NCBI GenBank assembly: GCA_021839785.1
Contig: JAKCAB010000522.1
Coordinates: forward strand, 1-7,419
DNA length: 7,419 nucleotides
Direction of reading: 5' to 3'
Origin: a bacterium
GTDB lineage: Bacteria; Verrucomicrobiota; Verrucomicrobiae; Limisphaerales; J093
Numbering within the stretch: position 1 is the first letter of the stretch; every line of letters begins with the position of its first letter. A model generated the notes under the pieces. The model was not told the DNA's origin and made no database searches. It saw only the letters and a program-made list of their open reading frames with translations. Both the position numbers and the translations under genes were made by a program. Positions 1 through 5,957 of this stretch are shown piece by piece.

Positions 1-119
1 GGAGTCATCGCAGACCTGACGGCCCTCCGCCTCCGGTAACGTCTTGCCGTGAGTCAACACGGTTCTGCCATCGTCGCCGGCCTTGCCTTCGCACGCCACC
101 GTGCCGAAGCTGGCGGGCC
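1..119. other. Left-edge intergenic segment upstream of deoC
   Basis: No convincing gene is visible here. In the first plus frame the window opens with twelve codons (GVIADLTALRLR) ending in TAA at 37-39. This could be the tail of an upstream gene but is too short to call. The deoC frame stays open to the window edge, but its upstream translation is Arg/Pro/Cys-rich and not protein-like, so I treat it as non-coding. No clear promoter was found. Confidence 0.3.
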
Positions 120-809
120 ATGAACCTGGCGGATTACATCGACCACACCTGCCTGCGACCTGACGCCACCGCAAAGGACATCGAGTGGCTCTGCGCCGAA
201 GCGCGGGAGCACCGTTTTTACGCCGTTTGCGTGAACGGTTCGCGCGTCGAATTGGCGCGTCATTGCCTCGAGGAAACCACGGTGAAAGTCGCCACAGTCG
301 TCGGCTTTCCGCTCGGTGCGATGGACGCCGACGCCAAGCGCTTCGAGACCGAGGCAGCCGTTGATGCCGGCGCGCAGGAAATTGACATGGTTCTCAACAT
401 CGGCCGGCTCAAAGACGGGGATGACCGGTTCGTGTTCCGCGAATTGCGCGACGTGGTGGAAGCCGCCGATGGCCTGCCGGTCAAGGTCATCATTGAGGCC
501 TGCCTGCTGAACCGCGACGAAAAACTCCGGGCCTGCAGCCTCATCCTCGAATCGGGCGCGCGGTTCGTGAAGACCTCGACCGGTTTCGCGGCGGGCGGCG
601 CCACGATCGAGGACGTGAAGCTCCTGCGCGAAGCGGTGGGGCCGAAGTTTGGGGTGAAGGCCGCGGGGGGCATTCGCGACGCTGCCACCGCGCGGGCGAT
701 GATCGAAGCCGGCGCCAACCGCCTTGGCACCTCCGCCGGCGTGGGCATCGTAACTGGGGAGGCCGGTTCGGCGGCTTGCGCAATCACGCCAGCCTACCCA
801 ATCGAATGA
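120..809 (+). CDS. deoC: Deoxyribose-phosphate aldolase
   Basis: This cytosolic class I aldolase splits 2-deoxy-D-ribose 5-phosphate into glyceraldehyde 3-phosphate and acetaldehyde, the last step of deoxynucleoside catabolism. The 229-residue product is the usual length for the short bacterial form. It starts with the typical MNLADYIDHT, where the Asp-His-Thr begins the first strand of the TIM barrel. The Schiff-base lysine is K151 in FVKTSTGF. The second active-site lysine is K180 in GVKAAGGIR, and the proton-relay aspartate is D89 in EIDMVLNIG. The phosphate-binding end RLGTSAGVGIV is present at about 201-211. All key residues are intact, so it should be active. The ATG at 120 is chosen because the family begins there; only a weak GGCGGG lies just upstream. 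No nucleoside phosphorylase or phosphopentomutase gene is adjacent. The downstream neighbour is convergent, so this gene ends its transcription unit. Confidence 0.96.
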   Translation: MNLADYIDHTCLRPDATAKDIEWLCAEAREHRFYAVCVNGSRVELARHCLEETTVKVATVVGFPLGAMDADAKRFETEAAVDAGAQEIDMVLNIGRLKDGDDRFVFRELRDVVEAADGLPVKVIIEACLLNRDEKLRACSLILESGARFVKTSTGFAAGGATIEDVKLLREAVGPKFGVKAAGGIRDAATARAMIEAGANRLGTSAGVGIVTGEAGSAACAITPAYPIE

Positions 810-882
810 CGCAACCGGATCGGTTCACCTACACACCGGCAGAAAAGCCAGCGGTCAAATGCGGCACTGGCAGCTTTGTGCC

Positions 883-1785
883 TTACGAGCCCGCTTGGTA
901 GAAAATCGAGAAGGGCGGAGTTGGACTTCGTCGCATCTGCCGCCACCGACTGAAATGGACGACCGTCGGGTCCAGGTAAACTGAGCCGTCGCGTAGTTTC
1001 GTGGTGCCGATGAGCGTTGTATTGTACGTTTCGGTGCGGCGGCTACCGGTTACCGCGTTGACCTTGCTGCCCACGTAAGTCCAGTCCGGCTCCGGATGTT
1101 GGTGTCCGTTCAACTCAGCCACCATTACGTGTATGAAGCGGACAGCGCCAGTCTGCGATTCGATCGCAAAGCAGGCAATCAGGTGCCAACCGGAATGGCC
1201 GTTGTGGCTTTCCCCGCCTTTACCTATCTGAATTGTGGACTTGACCTCGAGGCCGACGGTTTGGCTGTGTTCTCTTGCCTGAGGGTTGATGAGGTCAGGA
1301 TAGCGTTGGTCGGAGTTGTGCTTGTACGGTGAGTGCTCGTGAAGGGCGTCGCAGAACACATTGGAGACGAGACCGCTGAAATTGTTCCCCTGGATGTATT
1401 CCGGTAACGGCTTGGCACCACTGGCCAGCAGGTTGGCATTGATGCGGAAGACGAGGCTTTGCGTCGCATTCATCGCGGCCTGCAGATGGCTTACCTTCAT
1501 CCCCAACGGCAACGGCGTCTGAGGGCGAAAGTAATCGGGGTTGACCTCCGGGGGGGAGCCGGCGGAGTCGGGTGCGTAAGCTCCGGCCACCACTTGCTGG
1601 AGCGGACAGCCCAGGCTCTTGGCCAGAGATTCGAGCGTGTCCAGGGAGATGTTCTCGCGTCCATTCTCGAAGCCGGAGAGAAACTGATAGGAGATGCCGG
1701 TCCGGGCGGCGACTTGGTCTTGCGTCAGGCGTTTTTGCTCGCGGAGTTTGCGGACGAATCGCCCGATGATGGTCTTGGCTTCCAT
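883..1785 (-). CDS. XRE helix-turn-helix / PD-(D/E)XK restriction endonuclease fusion
   Basis: Probably a type II restriction enzyme carrying its own controller domain. Numbered from the preferred start, the 300-residue product has a canonical XRE/Cro helix-turn-helix at about 8-67 (RLTQDQVAARTGISYQFLSG followed by FENGRENIS and LDTLESLAKSLG). A linker follows, then a nuclease-like domain with PD at 163-164 and E-V-K at 180-182 (spacing PD-X15-EVK). A Gly/His-rich stretch GKGGESHNGHSGWH at about 189-202 comes next. PD...ExK is the catalytic signature of the PD-(D/E)XK fold, and the divergent DNA methyltransferase next door supports restriction. The ATG at 1783-1785 is chosen over the one at 1849-1851: it has an AAAGG ribosome site 4 bases upstream and leaves room for a promoter. 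The upstream ATG would leave only 5 bases between the two divergent start codons. Controller-nuclease fusions are known, but I cannot name this family or its target. A regulator without nuclease activity is the alternative. Confidence 0.8.
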   Translation of the reverse strand: MEAKTIIGRFVRKLREQKRLTQDQVAARTGISYQFLSGFENGRENISLDTLESLAKSLGCPLQQVVAGAYAPDSAGSPPEVNPDYFRPQTPLPLGMKVSHLQAAMNATQSLVFRINANLLASGAKPLPEYIQGNNFSGLVSNVFCDALHEHSPYKHNSDQRYPDLINPQAREHSQTVGLEVKSTIQIGKGGESHNGHSGWHLIACFAIESQTGAVRFIHVMVAELNGHQHPEPDWTYVGSKVNAVTGSRRTETYNTTLIGTTKLRDGSVYLDPTVVHFSRWRQMRRSPTPPFSIFYQAGS

Positions 1786-1823
1786 TTCGCCTTTGGTTGA
1801 TACCAAGAATGGGCTTGCGCGTC

Positions 1824-1841
1824 TTTCGCCTATAGGCGAAA
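1824..1841. promoter_or_regulatory. 18-bp perfect palindrome, candidate operator of the R-M cassette
   Basis: TTTCGCCTATAGGCGAAA is a perfect two-fold palindrome between the divergent nuclease and methyltransferase starts. An XRE dimer would be expected to bind such a site, like the C-boxes of controller-regulated restriction systems. The same half-site TTTCGCCT recurs as a direct repeat at 1785-1792, touching the nuclease start codon and overlapping its ribosome site, 39 bp away. The palindrome is seen directly; binding by the fused HTH domain is inferred. Confidence 0.65.
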
Positions 1842-1857
1842 AGTCAGCCATTGCGAA
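1829..1857 (-). promoter_or_regulatory. Possible promoter for the nuclease gene
   Basis: Reading leftward, TTCGCA (1857-1852) and TATAGG (1834-1829) are separated by 17 bases, each matching four of six sigma-70 consensus positions. Transcription would start near 1822 and give a leader of roughly 37 bases. The -10 box lies inside the 18-bp palindrome, so protein bound there would be expected to block it. The match is weak, and promoter rules in this phylum are poorly known to me. Confidence 0.3.
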
Positions 1858-2861
1858 TGCAGCAACTTTTCCACGCCGATTGTTTCGATTGGCTGCGCGA
1901 GCGTCCTCAGCACTCGCTGCACGCCGTCTGCACCGACCCGCCTTACGGCCTGCTGGAATTCACCCAGAAGGAGGTTTCGAAGTTGCGTGCTGGGCGCGGT
2001 GGCGTTTGGCGCCTGCCTCCCACCATTGGTGGCAGTCGCCGCGACCCGTTGCCGCGCTTTACTGTCCTGAACGAGGTCCAGAAGGAAGACCTCAAAAGGT
2101 TTTTCTCCGAATGGGGCAGATTGCTCCTTCCGGTGCTGGTGCCTGGGGCACACGTGTGCGTGGCCGGGCATCCCATCCTGCAGCCACTGGTGCAGATGGC
2201 GATGGCGGAGGCAGGTTACGAGATCCGGCCGGCCATCTTGCGGCTTTACTTCAGCTTCCGTGGCGGCGACCGACCGAAGAATGCCGAACGCGAGTTCCCG
2301 GAAGTCTGTGTGACACCGAAAGGCGCTTACGAGCCGTGGATGTTGTTTCGGAAGCCCATCGGCGAAAAGACCGTCGCACAGAACCTGCGTCGCTGGAAAA
2401 CAGGCGGCCTCCGCCGGCTTGCTGCCGACAAACCGCTGCCTGACGTTATACCCAGCGGGCGCACGCCCGACCGGGAGGAAGCCATCTCGAACCACCCCTG
2501 TCTCAAGCCGCAGCATCTCATGCGCATCCTGGTTCGTGCGCTCTTGCCACTGGGCGAAGGCATTGTGCTCGATCCGTTTATGGGTTCCGGATCCACCGTG
2601 GCCGCGGCGCAGACCATCGGATACGACGCGATCGGCATCGAAGTGGACGCTCAGTATTTCAGTCTGGCAGAGGAAGCCATTCCCCGGCTCGCCGCGCTAT
2701 ACCCGGACTTCAGGGGTGAGGAACTTGAGATGCAGGCCGACTACCGATCCCCGGAGCCCGACGACGAGAAGCAGATGGCCTTGCTTCTCGCTGAGGCAGC
2801 CGTTCCGTTCGGCAAAAGGAACGGCGGCGACAAGCCGGCGACACCAACCAACCATCACTAA
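1857..2861 (+). CDS. Beta-class type II DNA methyltransferase (probably N6-adenine)
   Basis: This enzyme transfers a methyl group from S-adenosylmethionine to a base within the restriction target, protecting host DNA from the divergent nuclease. In the 334-residue product the catalytic motif DPPYG lies near the N terminus (27-31). A long target-recognition region follows (about 35-205), then the C-terminal NHPCLKPQHLM helix start (212-222) and the SAM-binding LDPFMGSGSTVAAA (238-251) with IGIE (259-262). The order catalytic motif, recognition domain, SAM motif defines the beta class. DPPY rather than SPPY favours adenine N6 over cytosine N4, though the motif is not proof. The ATG at 1857 is chosen because MQQLFHADCFDWL matches how the family begins; an in-frame TTG at 1851 is possible. 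No good ribosome site precedes either. The C-terminal 35 residues are Glu/Asp-rich and then polar, and are probably not catalytic. Confidence 0.92.
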   Translation: MQQLFHADCFDWLRERPQHSLHAVCTDPPYGLLEFTQKEVSKLRAGRGGVWRLPPTIGGSRRDPLPRFTVLNEVQKEDLKRFFSEWGRLLLPVLVPGAHVCVAGHPILQPLVQMAMAEAGYEIRPAILRLYFSFRGGDRPKNAEREFPEVCVTPKGAYEPWMLFRKPIGEKTVAQNLRRWKTGGLRRLAADKPLPDVIPSGRTPDREEAISNHPCLKPQHLMRILVRALLPLGEGIVLDPFMGSGSTVAAAQTIGYDAIGIEVDAQYFSLAEEAIPRLAALYPDFRGEELEMQADYRSPEPDDEKQMALLLAEAAVPFGKRNGGDKPATPTNHH

Positions 2862-2882
2862 ACGCTGCCGAGTGCGCTGGCC

Positions 2883-3650
2883 TTACTCCCCCGTCCGGCT
2901 GTCGGGCACGCACCATAAGAGGCCGGGTTTGTTCAGACGTTGTTCCTGCTGGAATTTCTCGAACGTGATGAAGTGGACCTGGCCGCTGAAGCCCAGGATC
3001 ACTGCGCCCTTCTTATGCCGGCGGCCTACGCCTTCGTCCAGGTTCGGGTACTGGCTGGCGTCGTGGCCGGGATTGGGGCCGTACACGCCGCCGTAGTTCT
3101 TGATGTCGGGCTCCCACAGGGCGTAGGCGGCGGGATTGAAGGCGCTGAGTTTGTACGTGCGGCCGTTGGCCTGGCGGCCATAGGCGCAGACGGCGCCGTT
3201 CATGATGTAGCTGGAGAGCCGTTGCTGCCGCTTGGTCCACGAAACGTCGTTGGTTTTGTCGAGCGGACAATTGTAAATCTTGCGCTCGCTCACGAACGGC
3301 CAGTACAGGCCGGCGGTGATGTACTGCCACTCGTTGGTCTTGAGCGGGTCGGGAGCGCGGCCCCCGACGGGCTGGTAAAGCCAGCCGGGGCCGTAGTCGT
3401 TGCCCCAGTTCGGCCACGGCATCCAATCGGCGTTGTCGTTGGCATACATGTGCATGGCCAGCGCGAGCTGTTTGTTGTTGCCCACGCAGGCCGTGCGCTG
3501 CGCCTTCTCTTTGGCCGTGGCCAAGGCGGGCAACAGGAGGCTGGCCAGGATCGCAATGATCGCAATGACCACCAGTAGTTCGATCAAAGTGAAGGCGATC
3601 GCCGGCCGGGGTGACAACGCGCGGGTGCCGCGAGGGGCGTTTGGATTCAC
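2883..3650 (-). CDS. Prepilin-like protein with N-terminal methylation motif
   Basis: A secreted, inner-membrane-anchored pseudopilin-type protein of 255 residues. The leader (1-19) precedes F20-TLIE, where E24 is the conserved glutamate at position 5 of the mature protein. A hydrophobic helix follows at about 22-44 ([20 protein letters not shown]). Residue -1 is alanine (A19) rather than the commoner glycine; prepilin peptidases can accept it. The next part, [27 protein letters not shown], is the standard helical stem of these proteins. The C-terminal domain has [20 protein letters not shown] (209-228) and ends with [13 protein letters not shown], both common in verrucomicrobial paralogues. 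The start is GTG at 3648-3650 with AGGGA ten bases upstream; no ATG offers the leader. No pilin assembly gene is nearby, which is normal because these proteins occur as scattered single genes. The substrate or surface role is unknown. Confidence 0.88.
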   Translation of the reverse strand: MNPNAPRGTRALSPRPAIAFTLIELLVVIAIIAILASLLLPALATAKEKAQRTACVGNNKQLALAMHMYANDNADWMPWPNWGNDYGPGWLYQPVGGRAPDPLKTNEWQYITAGLYWPFVSERKIYNCPLDKTNDVSWTKRQQRLSSYIMNGAVCAYGRQANGRTYKLSAFNPAAYALWEPDIKNYGGVYGPNPGHDASQYPNLDEGVGRRHKKGAVILGFSGQVHFITFEKFQQEQRLNKPGLLWCVPDSRTGE

Positions 3651-3702
3651 GTTCGGAATATCCCTGGCAAGTCTGCTTTCTGCAACCTCGGACTCCGCGG
3701 CT

Positions 3703-3752
3703 GCGCGCCAACGAGCACATCCCCGTTTTTGGCGCGCGACCGTCTCGGTCGC
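3703..3752. repeat. Overlapping inverted repeats (9-bp arms and 7-bp hairpin)
   Basis: GCGCGCCAA (3703-3711) is complementary to TTGGCGCGC (3729-3737). Overlapping its right arm, GCGACCG (3736-3742) and CGGTCGC (3746-3752) form a perfect 7-bp stem with a 3-base loop. The two structures share bases 3736-3737 and so compete slightly. Neither stem is followed by a T-run on its outgoing strand, so a standard intrinsic terminator is unlikely. A REP-like dispersed element is possible. Confidence 0.5.
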
Positions 3753-3896
3753 AGCCGCCGGGTCTGGTCAACGGTAAGGTTCACGGACTTCGGTTCACCC
3801 AATGGTCAGCGCCATCGCGGCGTCAGGGTTTGGCGGGGTGGCGAACGGGCAGGCGGAGGCGCCCGACCTACTCGTTTTTCCCTGCGCGGCAATTTT

Positions 3897-3912
3897 TGTC
3901 GCAATTGCGACA
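3897..3912. promoter_or_regulatory. 16-bp perfect palindrome, candidate operator
   Basis: TGTCGCAATTGCGACA is a perfect palindrome flanked on both sides by T-rich runs, in an otherwise GC-rich gap. It sits about 255 bases upstream of the ClC start and 246 bases upstream of the prepilin start. Its length and symmetry suit a dimeric repressor or activator. A weak plus-strand promoter overlaps it (TTGTCG at 3896-3901, 18 bases, TACCAT at 3920-3925). I do not recognise the binding protein. Confidence 0.5.
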
Positions 3913-4050
3913 TTTTATGTACCATACGGTCCCGACGCTTCCCGTTTCCGCCTGCGGGACAACGGACCCTGGCCGATCCGGCCGTTGGCAGGCAGTCAGG
4001 TCCATTCGCCTCAGCCAGAAACTGAACTGCGCCCCGCGCCAACCATGACA

Positions 4051-4094
4051 GGCGAGCTGCAATCTTGCTGCGCAGCAGGCCGCCGATGCTCGCC
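4051..4094 (+). other. Nested inverted repeat in the ClC leader
   Basis: GGCGAGC (4051-4057) can pair with GCTCGCC (4088-4094). Inside lies the 12-bp palindrome TGCTGCGCAGCA (4066-4077), and GCTGC at 4056-4060 can alternatively pair with GCAGC at 4072-4076. If transcribed, it would fold into a stem about 73 bases ahead of the ClC start. No known riboswitch consensus was recognised. High GC makes chance pairing plausible. Confidence 0.3.
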
Positions 4095-4167
4095 GGGTCG
4101 CCCAACCGGTTCTGCACATCGACGTTGGCCGCGGACCGAAATTTCATCACACTGGCGCCGGACGGAA

Positions 4168-5916
4168 ATGTTCTCGGTTACTTCTGCCTTGCGTTCCTGG
4201 CTGCTGCGTCTGCCCAAGCAGACGCGCACGATCCTGCTGACGACGATCTACGGCCTGGGCGCCGGCCTTGCCGCCGTCGCGTTCCAAGCGGCCATGAGCC
4301 AGCTCTACCAGGAGGGCCTGGTGAAGCTGGCCAAGCAGTCGGGGACAGTCTTCTTGCTTGGCAGCCTGGCGTTGATGCTGGGCGGCGGCCTGGTCGCGGG
4401 ATGGCTGATGAACTCGTTTTGCCGGGAGGCGGCGGGCAGCGGCATCCCGCAGTTGAAGGCGGCGTTTTGGAAGGACTTCGGTCACGTGCCGTTCCGCGTG
4501 GCGTGGGTGAAGTTCATCGCTGGCGCCATCCAGATCGGGACCGGCAGCAGTCTGGGCCGCGAGGGGCCCAGTGTGCAACTGGCGGGCACGGTGGCTTCCA
4601 ACCTGGCCGGCCTCGCGGGTGAGCCGAAACAAAAGCGACGGCAGGGCGCGGCCACCGGCGCGGCGGCGGGTCTGGCGGCAGCTTTCAACACACCGCTGGC
4701 GGCGGTGACCTTCGCGCTCGAGGAAATCATTGGCGATCTGAACAGCCGCCTGCTGGGCAGCATCCTGCTGGCGGGCATGTTGGGCGCGCTGGTGACCCAC
4801 GGCTTGCTCGGGCCGCAGCCGGCGTTCCAATTGGAGCCGTTGGGCGAACCGCAGTGGCGGTCTTACCTCATCGTGCCGCTGGTGGCGGCGGTGGCGGGAT
4901 TGGTCGGGGTGGCCTTTCAACGAGGCGCGCTTGGATTGCGCGCATTGAGCCAGCGTTGGAAACCCATTCCGCCCTGGACGCGGCCCGCCATCGGGGCGCT
5001 CATCTGTTGGGCGTTGGGCGTGGCCGTCTTTTTCCACGGTCACACGCGCGGTCATCTGGGAGTGTTCGGACTGGGTTACGGCGATTTGACCGACGCCCTG
5101 GCTGGCAAACTCGCCTGGGACATTGCGGCGGTTCTCCTGTTCACGAAATTCATCGCTACGGTGAGTTGTTACGGCACCGGCGGCTGCGGCGGGATTTTTT
5201 CGCCCAACCTGTTTTTCGGCGCGATGGTGGGTGTGTGCCTGTCCGGCCTGGTGAACCACGTGCTGCCGCTCGCCGCTGGCGACAAGGCGGTGCTGGCGGT
5301 CGTGGGCATGAGCGCCACATTGGGCGCGGTGGTGCGGGCCCCGGTCACAAGCGTGCTGATCGTCTTCGAAATGACGCACGAATTCGCCCTGGTGCCGCCG
5401 TTGATGCTGGGGGCGCTGGTCAGCCAGGCGTTGAGCCGACGCCTGCTCCGGCACAACTTTTACGACGCCCTGCTCGAACAGGACGGCCACGACTTGGATC
5501 GCTTCGTGCCGCCGCGCGATTTGCGTGCCTGGCAGGAACAACCGGCTTCTGCGCTGGCCAACCGCAATCCAGTCATCGCCGATTCGCTCAAACCCGAGGC
5601 GCTGGAGCGACTCATGGAGGCATACCCTTACCAGCGCTTTCCCGTGGTCGAAGCGGGTGCACTGCGCGGCTTCCTCGAACGGGCGGAAGTCCGCGCGGCG
5701 CTCAAGGAAAAGCGCGAACCGCGCCTGGCGGAGGCGGTCTTGTGCTCTGCAACCGCCAGCCTGCGGGAGGTTCAGGAACGCTTGATGGAGTCGCCGACGG
5801 GAATGGTCTTGCTGCAGAACTGGCCCAGCGGACCGGTGGAAGGACTCCTCACCCTCCACGATCTTTTACGCGCCGAAATGGCGGCGGCCGAGCGGGCTGG
5901 CGACGACGCCGGCTAG
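4168..5916 (+). CDS. ClC-family chloride transporter with C-terminal CBS pair
   Basis: An inner-membrane chloride channel or, more likely, 2Cl-/H+ exchanger. The 582-residue product has the ion-pore motifs in order. GSGIP is at 90-94. GREGP is at 130-134, where E132 is the gating glutamate. LEE at 184-186 has E186 in the place of the internal proton glutamate of E. coli ClcA. GGIFSP is at 341-346, and Y432 sits in NFYDALLEQ where the pore tyrosine is expected. Both glutamates present argues for an exchanger. GSGIP and GREGP rather than the fluoride-type variants argue for chloride. Two CBS domains follow (about 465-515 and 520-575), which in other ClCs bind adenine nucleotides and modulate gating. 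The ATG at 4168 is chosen because MFSVTSALRSW leads directly into the first helices; the frame is open back to 3802, but that part is not protein-like. A weak GGA/CGGA precedes the ATG. Confidence 0.94.
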   Translation: MFSVTSALRSWLLRLPKQTRTILLTTIYGLGAGLAAVAFQAAMSQLYQEGLVKLAKQSGTVFLLGSLALMLGGGLVAGWLMNSFCREAAGSGIPQLKAAFWKDFGHVPFRVAWVKFIAGAIQIGTGSSLGREGPSVQLAGTVASNLAGLAGEPKQKRRQGAATGAAAGLAAAFNTPLAAVTFALEEIIGDLNSRLLGSILLAGMLGALVTHGLLGPQPAFQLEPLGEPQWRSYLIVPLVAAVAGLVGVAFQRGALGLRALSQRWKPIPPWTRPAIGALICWALGVAVFFHGHTRGHLGVFGLGYGDLTDALAGKLAWDIAAVLLFTKFIATVSCYGTGGCGGIFSPNLFFGAMVGVCLSGLVNHVLPLAAGDKAVLAVVGMSATLGAVVRAPVTSVLIVFEMTHEFALVPPLMLGALVSQALSRRLLRHNFYDALLEQDGHDLDRFVPPRDLRAWQEQPASALANRNPVIADSLKPEALERLMEAYPYQRFPVVEAGALRGFLERAEVRAALKEKREPRLAEAVLCSATASLREVQERLMESPTGMVLLQNWPSGPVEGLLTLHDLLRAEMAAAERAGDDAG

Positions 5917-5925
5917 CGAATTTTT
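5896..5925 (+). terminator. Weak terminator-like hairpin at the end of ClC
   Basis: GCTGGCG (5896-5902) and CGCCGGC (5907-5913) form a 7-bp stem with one G-U pair and a 4-base loop, followed after seven bases by TTTTT at 5921-5925. The gap before the T-run is longer than in classical intrinsic terminators, and the stem lies inside the last ClC codons. It might reduce read-through into the operon that follows. Confidence 0.3.
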
Positions 5926-5957
5926 CAAACCGTCCGCGGCGCGCTACCCTTTCGCCC
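5922..5957 (+). promoter_or_regulatory. Candidate promoter giving a leaderless transcript
   Basis: TTTTCA (5922-5927) and TACCCT (5945-5950) are separated by 17 bases and match four of six (TTGACA) and three of six (TATAAT; it fits the looser TANNNT) consensus positions. Transcription would begin at about 5957-5958, on the A of the ATG at 5958, so the mRNA would have no leader. No Shine-Dalgarno sequence precedes that ATG, which fits leaderless initiation. The position is what makes this persuasive; the individual boxes are weak. Confidence 0.4.

Larger units (their letters stand above)
3651..4167. other. 517-bp gene-poor region rich in inverted repeats
   Basis: This gap lies between the divergent prepilin and ClC genes. 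Open frames exist on both strands, but their translations are Arg/Pro/Ser-rich with no recognisable domain, as expected by chance at this GC content. The stretch holds an inverted repeat and hairpin at 3703-3752, two GGTTCAC copies at 3778-3784 and 3792-3798, a 16-bp palindrome at 3897-3912 in a local AT-rich patch, and nested repeats at 4051-4094. It presumably carries the promoters of both flanking genes. I see no tRNA, transposon end or fluoride-riboswitch consensus. Confidence 0.6.

Noticed and set aside
813..825. AACCG-GAT-CGGTT hairpin after deoC as a terminator
   Set aside because: The stem is only 5 bp and no T-run follows.
3806..4150. 114-codon minus-strand frame in the prepilin-ClC gap
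   Set aside because: Arg/Pro-rich composition, no recognisable motif and overlap with several other equally open frames; most likely chance.
3802..4167. In-frame N-terminal extension of the ClC protein by 122 residues
   Set aside because: The extension is Arg/Pro/Cys-rich, has no membrane or signal character and would make the protein longer than ClC proteins with a CBS pair. The ATG at 4168 leads directly into the family sequence.
3651..4167. Fluoride riboswitch ahead of the ClC gene
   Set aside because: I found no match to the conserved GG-GATGG-GTTCGCC core, and the transporter carries chloride-type GSGIP and GREGP motifs.
4147..5859. A 570-codon open frame on the minus strand opposite the ClC gene
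   Set aside because: Its translation is His/Arg/Gln-rich with no domain, and it is the antisense of a clearly conserved transporter. Long antisense frames are expected at this GC content.
4854..5957. Long plus-strand frame upstream of, and continuous with, the 21-residue peptide
   Set aside because: It lies out of frame within the ClC gene and is Arg/Gly-rich without domain character; only the last 21 codons, after the ClC stop, look independent.
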